Positions 14,684 through 21,809 of a stretch of DNA of 21,809 nucleotides are shown here, one piece after another. The stretch covers positions 1 through 21,809 of the forward strand of contig JBOGOC010000129.1 of the NCBI GenBank assembly GCA_050747525.1. Direction: 5' to 3'. The notes below the pieces were generated by a model. That model had not been told where the DNA came from. It did no database searches and worked only from the letters and a program-made list of their open reading frames with translations. How positions within the stretch are numbered: the first letter of the stretch is position 1; each line of letters starts with the position of its first letter. Source of the DNA: JBOGOC01 sp050747525 (lineage in GTDB: Bacteria; Acidobacteriota; Polarisedimenticolia; JACPZX01; DASXTC01). The translations under genes and the position numbers were made by a program.

Positions 14684-17600
14684 CTATGGGCAGGTCACCC
14701 CCGCCGTCACCAGCTGGCCGGGCCGCGTCGTCGCGCTGGGGGGCTGCACGCCGAGCGGGGCCACGGCCAGGGCATTCGTCGAGGAGTGGCCCACCTGATA
14801 GAAGTAGGACGTTCCCACCGCCGGGGTGCTCGCGTCGTTGAGCGAGGTCAGAGTGCCGAGGGGGGTCTGGGCCACGGCGTTGGCGAAACAGTCCCCGTCG
14901 AACGTGTTGCCGCTGAACACGTCCGTTCCTGTCGTCGCTGCCGCGTACGTGAAGCGGAACACGTCGTAGCCGCTGATCCCGGGCGGCTGCGTGCGGGCCG
15001 GCCACCGCAGCGTCGCCGTGGCCCCCCCAATGACATCCAGACCGACCTCGGTGGTCACGCCGGCGGTATTCAATGCCGCCTGCGGGCCGAGATCGCTTCC
15101 ATCACCGGTGTAGGTCTTGACCACGACATCCTGCTGCCCCAGGCACGTCAGATCCGAGGAGCACCGCGCCGTCACGCGGTACAGGGTGTCGCGGCTCGGA
15201 GCCACCTGCACGATCCCCTGCGGGGAGAACGGAGAGATGACGTCCACCACCGAGGAGGTCACGAGGTCGAGCTGCTCCCACTGGAACTGGAGCACGCCGT
15301 TGTCGCACGCGCCTTCGGCGGCCGGCGTGTTGGGATCGTTGCCCGCCGTCGATCCTCTCGCGTCGAGGGGGACCGGCTGCAGCAGCGAGTCCAGGCCGAT
15401 CAGGCGCCTCGACCCGAACGCGACCGACCCGGCCACGCTGATGGAGACGGCGCCACAGTTGCCCGTGGCCTGCCCCGTGGTGCACTGGCTCAGGCCGGTC
15501 ACGTTGTCGGGTGCGGTCAAGGATGGCTGCTGGCGCAGATCGGTGAGCCGGATGTCGTCGACGTACCAGCCGTCGTCGCCGTCGTAGTACTGATATGCGA
15601 TGCCGCCTGGATCGGGCTCCATGGCCGACCTCTGGGTCGCGAACGACCAGCCGCCTTCGACCATTCCGATCCAGCGCAGGCGCGCCACGCGCCCCGAGAA
15701 GCCGGACAGGTCAAAGGCCGTGCGGGTCCACACCCCCGCGCCCGGCGTCGAGCTGGACTCCGTGCACCCGGGGCCCGGGGTGCAGGTGATGTCCCCGCAG
15801 TCCTTGTGCTGGTAATCGTTGTTGTCCGTGTCCGTCATGCACGTGGTGTCTGTTCCGAAGACGTCACCCTTGTCGGCATACAGCGGGCTGAAGTTGCACA
15901 TCGTCTCGTTGGCCGGCGCGATCTGATCGTCGCCAGGGTCGAATCCGCAGATGCTGATCGTCTCCTGGATCCTCGAGTCATATCCGTTGAAGTTCGGCGT
16001 GAGCCGCTGCCACCGCTCGAACCTGCCGTCAGAGCCGAGCAGGCTCACGTGCACCTGACCGCCGCCGAAGGAGCAGCAAAAGAAACCGCTGCCGAAGTTC
16101 TCCTCATCCGGAACGGAGATGATCTGCCAGAACTCCAGCGTGGACGTCGGGCCAGGCACCACCCCGGGGATGCTCGGATCCCCCTGGGAATCGAGGACGA
16201 AGGCCGACACCTGACGGAGCCTCAGCGTGTCCACCAGAGTTGACGTCGCGCTCAGGTGGCGCCCCATGTGCAGCGAGCGGACCCCCGAGTGCGCTTTCCC
16301 GCCGTCGGGAGCGCCGATGCCGGGCCCCAGCCCCCCCACGTCGTACGCCGCGCCCGGGTACTCGAACGCGGAGTGCAGATGCCAGTCGTTCTCCTCGTAC
16401 ACGGGGGCCTGGCAGCCGATGAACCCGCCGTTGTCGTCCGTGCAGATGCGGCCATCGGTGCCGGTCGGGCTCGCTCCCGTGTCCATCGTGTAGCCGAGGA
16501 TGTCGTCGTCGGGATCGCCGTTGGCCCGGAGAATATCGCCCGGGGTCGTGCTGATCGGCAGCCTGCTGAACTGGAGGCCCGGGACGCCGTTGCGGTTCGT
16601 GTCGAAGTCCTCGCACAGCGTGCCGACCGGTGAGGCCGGGATGGAAGGACAGTTGGCCGGGATCCGGGGCCACTCCACGCGATCCATGTCCACCGTGAAC
16701 TTGAACGTCTTCTCGGGGACTCCCTCGATTCCATCGGCCGTCGCCGTCAGCGCGAACTCCGCCTCGGCCAGCTTCGCGAGGGACGATCGTCCCGGCCCGG
16801 GGTTGGCCGGGTCGATGATGAAGTTGAGCGCTCCGGCAGGCGTCTGCACGCCCACCGCGCCGGCACCCATGTTCCCCATGAAGACCTGCGCCTTCGGCGT
16901 GCAGCCGACCGAGGGCGTCAGCGGGCGGATCCCCACCGTCAGGTTGTTCAGGGGGATCGACGCGCCCAGCTTGTCGACCGAGGTGTTGGTCAGCGTCAGC
17001 ATGACCGATGCCAGCTCTCCGGGGTCCGCGACTCCGTCGGGGACCGACGCGCAGATGCCGTCCGTGCCAGCGGGAGGCGTGTTGCAGAAGGCGTCGTTGT
17101 TCGGGCTTCCGGGGCCCTCCTGGGGGCAGGGCTGAGGGAGCCCGGGGTTGTTGTTGGGTTCGGGGTCCCCCGATGTGCAGAAGAAGTCGGAGGACCCGTC
17201 GTCCGTCAGGGCCACGGCCGCGAGTGTGATGCTTCCCACCGACACGGGGGTGGACGCCATGTTGGTGGTGCCGCTGCGCGAATGCTCGCAGCTCAGCTCC
17301 GAGGCCACCTGGAGCAGGTCATCGGGGATCCCCGACAGATCGTCGTCGTCCGAGTCGGGGTCGCAGTAGTTCGCGACTCCGGGGATGATGTCGATCCCCT
17401 TGCGGTCGTCCCCCGTGCCATAGCGCCTGTTGACGGGCTTCGGATCCAGGTCGCTGTCGGTCTGGACGTGGAAGGTCGGGTCTGCCGGGTTGTAGAAGGT
17501 GGGGCAGCTGTCCACGAAGTTGGGGACCAGGTCGTTGTCGAAGTCCTCCGAGTCGCACTTGTCGCCGATACCGTCGCCGTCGTTGTCGAGCTGATCGGCG

Positions 17601-20600
17601 TTGTAGGTAGCGGCGAACGAGGGGGCCGGAGGACCGGGAGACTGAACCACGCCTTCGTTCGGGCAGTTGTCGTTCACCTCGTCGACCAGGTCACCGTCGA
17701 AGTCGCCGAAGTCGTCGCAGAACGTTCCGCGGACCCCACCTGCCTGGCTGGGGTTGTACAGGGTGGGGCAGTTGTCGGCGCTGTTGAGATCGCCATCCCC
17801 GTCGATGTCGACCACCTCGCAGGCGTTGCCCACGCCGTCTCCGTCGGTGTCGAGCTGATCGTTGTTCGCCGCCAGCGGGCAGTTGTCGCACAGGTCACCG
17901 TGGCCGTCGTCGTCCCAGTCGCACTGGCCGTTCCTCGGCGAAGGCGCGCAGTCGGCCGCCGTGATCGTGCCGCTGCCGTTGTTGTCCCGCTGGGCCGTGT
18001 TGGCCGGGTTGAAGACGTCGAGCAGGCTGACGTCGTCGAAGCAGTTGTCGTCGTCCGACGACCCCTGCCCCTGCGCCAGGAAGTCGGTCGAGCTGATGTC
18101 GTTGGACACGGCGTCGGCGCCGAAGTTCGGAACTCCGTCGCCGTCCACGTCACGGAAGTTGTTCTCCGCCAGCTCGCCGTCGCCGTCCTGGTCGCACTCC
18201 GGGTCCGCGTACGACGCCACGATGTTGAAGTTCTCGCCCTGGGTCGCGTTGACGTTGAGGATCCCTTTCTGGTCCACCACGGCGCTCAGCTGCACCACGC
18301 CCGAGAAGATGCCGCCTCCCTGAGGAGCCAGGCAGAAGGCCTCTCCGAGAGGCTCGGTGGTGCTGCGGGCGTCGATGGCCACTTCACCCGGCGCGCACGT
18401 GCAGTCCGCATTCGTGGCGCAGCTCGTGCCGACACGTGACGACAGGCCGGCCACGCACCTGCCCGCGGTGCAGGTTCCAGCCGGGGCGGGGGCGGGCGTG
18501 GCGTCGGTGACGGTCACCTTGATCCCCGTGGTGCAGTTGTGCGTCGTCAGGCGTTCCCAGGTGATGGTCCCGCACTGCCGGGCGGCCGGATTGGCTCCCA
18601 GGCGGGAGGGGATGCTGGCGCAATCGTTGATGCCGGTGTCGCTCTGGTCCATCGGATGCCTCTCCGACCAGTGGAAGTAGGCGTCGTCGATGGTCCATCC
18701 CAGCCCGCCGCCGGTGCCCCCTTCCAGCAGCCACCAGCTCAGCTCGAACTGAAAGCGGTTGCCGCTGGCCCCGCGCAGCTCCTCGAACCGCTCCGCCGGG
18801 AGGTCGATCTCGCGGTTGCGCACCGGGCCCCAGGCGGTGCTGTGCCCGATGAGGGTGCCCGGGCCCGTGCATTGGGCATGGGTGACACAGGGCATGCCGA
18901 TCAGGGCGTCGCCTCCCGCGCTGCAGACTCCACCCGTGCACACCCCCGGGACGATGGGGAGCCCGGTGTTGGGATCCACGGCCGTGTTCTCCTGGAACCC
19001 GGGCGTGTTGCCGTCCACGTCCGCCACGGGGAAGGCCATCAGCAGCCTCTCGTTGACGTTGGTCTCGCTGCGCTGGATGATCGGCTCCGCAACGCCTACC
19101 TCGTCGCCGCTCACGCCGGTCTTGGTGGCCAGCGATCCGTTGCTGTCCCTCAGGGGACCGAACGTGCGCTGCTGATTGGCCGCGCTGGTTTTCGGGCCGG
19201 CCATCGTGCCGGGTGAGGGAGTCTGGTAGCTGTACGAATCGCCGAGCGTGACGGGCCCCCCGTCGTCGATGTTCGAATCGACCTCGATCTGCGTGAAGCT
19301 GGACGTGTCGATGAGCTCCTGGGTCTCGTTCCAGCCCACCGTCTCCATGCGGATGTCGAAGGGGATCCCGCGCGCGTCGGGAGCGGTGTTGACGCGCTGC
19401 ATGACCGGCGAGTCGAGCAGGTCGTGCACGAATTCCACGAACGGCGCCGTCGTCGGATCGGTCGGAATGGTGTATTCGGGGCATGCATTGGGGGCGCGGA
19501 AAATCCCCACCGGCCCGTGGCCGGCGTGCCAGGTGCCCTTGGGCAGGGTCCCAGACGATCCCACGACACCGTTGTTCTGCGTCTGCCAGCCGCAGCCGCC
19601 TCCCGTGCTGTAGAACCAGGCCAGCTGGTTCTGCACCCCCCCGCCGCCCTTCATGTCCGGGGCCCGCCGCGCCACGAAGCCGCCGGCGTTCGAGTCGAAC
19701 CGCCAGGGCATCTGGGCGGCGATCGCGGTGTTGGGGTTGTCGCAGTCGGTGTTGATCGAGCAGGTCCTCGAGATGTTCGAGCAGCGTCCGGCGCTGCACG
19801 TCCCGGTGTCGTTCAAGGGCCTGAAGGTGAGCAGCTCGAGGTTCCTGGCCTCCGACCCGGGGGGCACAGTCTGGACCCTGCCGTCGCGATTGCGATCGGC
19901 CGCCAGCGTGCCTCCCGCCGGGAAGTCGGTGTGGTAGTTGAGGGTCTCCGTGTCGGCCTGAAGCGCTTCCCGGAAGGTGAACGTCTGGGCCGCCAGCTGG
20001 TCGCCCCAGTCGGTCCCGCGCGACGTGAAGCTCACCACCAGGTCCACGGCGCGGTCGGCCGTGGCCAGCGTCTTCACGCCGGCGTCCACGTTGATCGTCC
20101 ACGCGGCGATTCCCTCACGGCCGGCCGGGATCTCTCCCAGCTCCACCGACTGAGGCAGGGGACCGAGGAACGAGCAGGGGTTCGCCCCGCCCGGCACCGG
20201 GTCGGTGCAGCTCAGCGTGGCCTTCAGGTTGATGGCCTGGTCCAGGTTCTGGTTGGCGAACCCGACCTGGTAGACGATGGCCTCTCCCGCGTCGAAGTAG
20301 AAGTCGCCGCGACCGCCGCGGCTGCGTCCCACGTCGCACCCGCCCGTCACCAGGGTCCTGCGCATCGGGTCGCCCGAAACGCCGCCACCGGCAGGGAAGA
20401 GGAGCACGGGGCCCAGCAGGGGAGCGCAGTTCACCTTGGCCACGGTGACGGCGTCGCCGGGGACCGGGCCGCCCGGTGAGGTCGGGGACTGGTCGTCGTA
20501 CACGGCCCGCAAGGTCCAGCCGCTCCTCACCTCCACGATCCCGTTGTTGGAGATCGGGTTCGTCGCGCCCGGACGGTCCGAGATGAACTGCAGGCGTCTG

Positions 20601-21809
20601 GCGTTGGAGGTGTAGTGATTGGCGCGTCCCACGCGGAACGTCGCCACGCCCGGGTCGGCCAGGAAGGTCAGGCCGGCCTCGGTGTCGCGCACCAGGCCGT
20701 TGGGATCCAGCGCCTCGATGCGGCTGCGCAGTCCGATGTTGGTCGTCGTCTCCGCCTGAAACGCGTTGGCCAGGATGCGGCTGCCGTCGGCCACGCGCAG
20801 CGTGACCGTGCGGTCCGAGCAGTTGTACACGTCGCGGTTCAGCGAGATGGTGCTCCCCATGCGGCTGTTGTACACCGGGCCCGCGATGGCCAGCGCGAAC
20901 GGCTGGCCGAAGCTCCCCGGCGGGATGAGCTGCACGTCGGCGGCGTTCGCCGTCGTCTGCACGATCCCGTCCAGGCCGGTGCCGATGTAGGTCACGCCGG
21001 CGCCCGTGGTCAGCACCGAGTCGTCGCCCGCGGGAGCCGTCTGGAGGATGCCGTCCACGCCGCGGGCGATCGCCGGGGCGTCAGGCACGGGAGTCGAGCT
21101 GCCCGTGCTCTTGAACCGCACGCGCGCACGGTGGAAGCCGTGCTCACCGCCGCTGCGGGTGAGACCGAAACCCCCGGCGTCACCGAAGTAGTGGTGAATC
21201 ACCTGCTCGGTCGTGTTGATCGAGTCGGGCTCGTTCTGCGGGGCCGCATCGAAGTCCGAGCAGATCGCACCCGGGTTGGCGTCGTCAAAGCAGGGGAGCT
21301 CCTCGTCGACGTCCTGGTTGCACTCCGCACGCAGCGTGAACTGGCCGGCGAACTCGCGCATCTGGTTGCCGCGCCAGATCTTCACGTACGGGTTGTTGCC
21401 CGTCGGGTCGTAGTACGCCGCCCCCCCGTTCGGGTCCAGCGCCTCGTACGTGCAGAACCCGCAGAAGTCCGGGAACGGACCCTGCGGCGGTGGATTAAAC
21501 AGGTTCGTGGTCTGGCAGACCCCCTTGCCAAGGTCGGCGAGGTCGTAGTCGCCGGAGATCACTTCCAGGTCCAGGTCGTTGCGCAGCGTGTCGCCGTCAG
21601 CGTCATACCAGGCCAGCGATGCCCTCATCTGGTCCTGGCCGTCGCGGCGGTAGAAGTCGAACGACACCGAGCCGCCCACCGGCACCACCCCGATGCCCGT
21701 CGTGCTGCCGTCCGAGCCCACGCCCCTCGCACCGCCGTCGAAGTACTCGTCCACCAGGATGAGTCCCGGCGGCACGTTCGGAACCGGCTGCACGTTGGTG
21801 GTGTTGCCC
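14684..21809 (-). CDS. Giant secreted multi-domain protein, 5'-truncated; probable C-terminal part of an S8 (subtilisin-like) protease
   Basis: The frame is open to the right edge, so the N-terminus lies outside; numbering is from the first in-window GTG (21793), giving 2,369 residues. Residues about 40-160 contain RASLAWYDADGDTLRNDLDL, matching the LVWxD...LVNDLDL beta-sandwich that follows the catalytic domain in many S8 proteases. Residues 245-289 hold a twofold GxDGIxQT repeat. Residues about 690-1045 and 1795-2086 are two jelly-roll-like modules ending in GWTIDDAYF and GWYVDDIRL, as in immune-inhibitor-A-like secreted proteins. Three four-cysteine motifs lie at 666-684, 952-975 and 1108-1131. 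Residues 1197-1495 are Asp-rich TSP3-like calcium-binding repeats. Residues about 2256-2369 are a fibronectin-III-like end, finishing in TCP. I see no PEP-CTERM or other sorting tag. Secretion is near certain; the protease call depends on the missing N-terminus. Confidence 0.85.
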   Translation of the reverse strand, partial: GNTTNVQPVPNVPPGLILVDEYFDGGARGVGSDGSTTGIGVVPVGGSVSFDFYRRDGQDQMRASLAWYDADGDTLRNDLDLEVISGDYDLADLGKGVCQTTNLFNPPPQGPFPDFCGFCTYEALDPNGGAAYYDPTGNNPYVKIWRGNQMREFAGQFTLRAECNQDVDEELPCFDDANPGAICSDFDAAPQNEPDSINTTEQVIHHYFGDAGGFGLTRSGGEHGFHRARVRFKSTGSSTPVPDAPAIARGVDGILQTAPAGDDSVLTTGAGVTYIGTGLDGIVQTTANAADVQLIPPGSFGQPFALAIAGPVYNSRMGSTISLNRDVYNCSDRTVTLRVADGSRILANAFQAETTTNIGLRSRIEALDPNGLVRDTEAGLTFLADPGVATFRVGRANHYTSNARRLQFISDRPGATNPISNNGIVEVRSGWTLRAVYDDQSPTSPGGPVPGDAVTVAKVNCAPLLGPVLLFPAGGGVSGDPMRRTLVTGGCDVGRSRGGRGDFYFDAGEAIVYQVGFANQNLDQAINLKATLSCTDPVPGGANPCSFLGPLPQSVELGEIPAGREGIAAWTINVDAGVKTLATADRAVDLVVSFTSRGTDWGDQLAAQTFTFREALQADTETLNYHTDFPAGGTLAADRNRDGRVQTVPPGSEARNLELLTFRPLNDTGTCSAGRCSNISRTCSINTDCDNPNTAIAAQMPWRFDSNAGGFVARRAPDMKGGGGVQNQLAWFYSTGGGCGWQTQNNGVVGSSGTLPKGTWHAGHGPVGIFRAPNACPEYTIPTDPTTAPFVEFVHDLLDSPVMQRVNTAPDARGIPFDIRMETVGWNETQELIDTSSFTQIEVDSNIDDGGPVTLGDSYSYQTPSPGTMAGPKTSAANQQRTFGPLRDSNGSLATKTGVSGDEVGVAEPIIQRSETNVNERLLMAFPVADVDGNTPGFQENTAVDPNTGLPIVPGVCTGGVCSAGGDALIGMPCVTHAQCTGPGTLIGHSTAWGPVRNREIDLPAERFEELRGASGNRFQFELSWWLLEGGTGGGLGWTIDDAYFHWSERHPMDQSDTGINDCASIPSRLGANPAARQCGTITWERLTTHNCTTGIKVTVTDATPAPAPAGTCTAGRCVAGLSSRVGTSCATNADCTCAPGEVAIDARSTTEPLGEAFCLAPQGGGIFSGVVQLSAVVDQKGILNVNATQGENFNIVASYADPECDQDGDGELAENNFRDVDGDGVPNFGADAVSNDISSTDFLAQGQGSSDDDNCFDDVSLLDVFNPANTAQRDNNGSGTITAADCAPSPRNGQCDWDDDGHGDLCDNCPLAANNDQLDTDGDGVGNACEVVDIDGDGDLNSADNCPTLYNPSQAGGVRGTFCDDFGDFDGDLVDEVNDNCPNEGVVQSPGPPAPSFAATYNADQLDNDGDGIGDKCDSEDFDNDLVPNFVDSCPTFYNPADPTFHVQTDSDLDPKPVNRRYGTGDDRKGIDIIPGVANYCDPDSDDDDLSGIPDDLLQVASELSCEHSRSGTTNMASTPVSVGSITLAAVALTDDGSSDFFCTSGDPEPNNNPGLPQPCPQEGPGSPNNDAFCNTPPAGTDGICASVPDGVADPGELASVMLTLTNTSVDKLGASIPLNNLTVGIRPLTPSVGCTPKAQVFMGNMGAGAVGVQTPAGALNFIIDPANPGPGRSSLAKLAEAEFALTATADGIEGVPEKTFKFTVDMDRVEWPRIPANCPSIPASPVGTLCEDFDTNRNGVPGLQFSRLPISTTPGDILRANGDPDDDILGYTMDTGASPTGTDGRICTDDNGGFIGCQAPVYEENDWHLHSAFEYPGAAYDVGGLGPGIGAPDGGKAHSGVRSLHMGRHLSATSTLVDTLRLRQVSAFVLDSQGDPSIPGVVPGPTSTLEFWQIISVPDEENFGSGFFCCSFGGGQVHVSLLGSDGRFERWQRLTPNFNGYDSRIQETISICGFDPGDDQIAPANETMCNFSPLYADKGDVFGTDTTCMTDTDNNDYQHKDCGDITCTPGPGCTESSSTPGAGVWTRTAFDLSGFSGRVARLRWIGMVEGGWSFATQRSAMEPDPGGIAYQYYDGDDGWYVDDIRLTDLRQQPSLTAPDNVTGLSQCTTGQATGNCGAVSISVAGSVAFGSRRLIGLDSLLQPVPLDARGSTAGNDPNTPAAEGACDNGVLQFQWEQLDLVTSSVVDVISPFSPQGIVQVAPSRDTLYRVTARCSSDLTCLGQQDVVVKTYTGDGSDLGPQAALNTAGVTTEVGLDVIGGATATLRWPARTQPPGISGYDVFRFTYAAATTGTDVFSGNTFDGDCFANAVAQTPLGTLTSLNDASTPAVGTSYFYQVGHSSTNALAVAPLGVQPPSATTRPGQLVTAGVTCP
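17309..18205 (-). repeat. TSP3-like Asp-rich calcium-binding repeat region in the giant protein
   Basis: About 300 residues with at least six DxDxDG-type calcium loops alternating with cysteine-containing DNCPxxxNxxQ segments, for example DVDGDGVPN, DTDGDGVGNAC, DIDGDGDLNSADNCP and DNDGDGIGDKC. One loop, DNNGSGTITAADC (1270-1282), is EF-hand/dockerin-like. These usually form a rigid, calcium-stabilised stalk. Confidence 0.85.
18401..18472 (-). repeat. Four-cysteine motif, copy 3
   Basis: Residues 1108-1131 of the giant protein: cysteines at 1108, 1113, 1125 and 1131, spacing C-x4-C-x11-C-x5-C, beginning CTAGRC and ending CATNADC. Confidence 0.6.
18869..18940 (-). repeat. Four-cysteine motif, copy 2
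   Basis: Residues 952-975 of the giant protein: cysteines at 952, 957, 969 and 975, spacing C-x4-C-x11-C-x5-C, beginning CTGGVC and ending CVTHAQC. Confidence 0.6.
19742..19798 (-). repeat. Four-cysteine motif, copy 1
   Basis: Residues 666-684 of the giant protein: cysteines at 666, 671, 678 and 684, spacing C-x4-C-x6-C-x5-C, beginning CSAGRC and ending CSINTDC. Confidence 0.6.

Noticed and set aside
14628..14686. Sigma70 promoter for the PQQ-like gene using TTGACC near 14650-14645
   Set aside because: No acceptable -10 lies 16-19 bases downstream; the sequence there is CCCCGG.
17309..18205. DNA tandem repeat or CRISPR-like array
   Set aside because: The periodicity is protein-level (TSP3 calcium loops). 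The DNA units vary in length and sequence and stay in frame.
14786..18439. Long plus-strand ORFs opposite the giant gene
   Set aside because: Val/Arg/Gly/His-rich shadows of the Asp- and Gly-coding minus strand.

Overview
This is a GC-rich bacterial chromosomal window with nearly every gene on the minus strand. The organism looks Gram-negative: it has signal peptides, a membrane-anchored anti-sigma factor and a very large secreted protein with thrombospondin type-3 (TSP3) and fibronectin-like modules. A B12-dependent ribonucleotide reductase, an ECF sigma / anti-sigma / TPR-CHAT operon and giant secreted proteins ending in ...CP would fit Acidobacteriota, Eisenbacteria-like or Myxococcota-like lineages. 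That placement is inference only, because no rRNA or marker tree is available here.

Layout, left to right. 1-62 (+): last codons of an unidentified gene, overlapping by ATGA a CPBP-family membrane protein (59-700, +) whose catalytic Glu-Glu pair is replaced by Gln-Gln. 702-2753 (-): nrdJ, class II ribonucleotide reductase, with its own sigma70-like promoter. 2848-8058 (-): tmk, holB and two ABC exporter half-transporters, closely packed. The two ABC halves have complementary defects and so form an asymmetric heterodimer. 8142-12330 (-): ECF sigma factor, double zinc-finger anti-sigma factor and exported TPR-CHAT protease-like protein, each overlapping the next by ATGA. 12331-12597: intergenic DNA with a sigma promoter, a perfect 11-bp hairpin and a fossil of the tail of a giant secreted protein. 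12598-14604 (-): exported PQQ-like beta-propeller protein. 14684 to the right edge (-): a giant secreted protein of more than 2,370 residues, N-terminus missing, probably the C-terminal part of a subtilisin-like (S8) protease.

How the genes may work together. NrdJ makes deoxynucleotides, thymidylate kinase makes dTDP and HolB is part of the clamp loader, so the left half has a DNA-precursor and replication theme with an exporter appended. The sigma / anti-sigma / CHAT operon is the most interesting unit. The anti-sigma factor has two cytoplasmic zinc-finger motifs, one membrane helix and an extracytoplasmic beta-rich domain. The CHAT protein has a signal peptide and an intact His-Cys dyad. 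A caspase-like enzyme outside the membrane that senses or cleaves the anti-sigma ectodomain is a testable hypothesis.

I saw no tRNA, rRNA, CRISPR array, insertion sequence or integrase. The long plus-strand ORFs lying opposite the minus-strand genes are GC-driven shadows.
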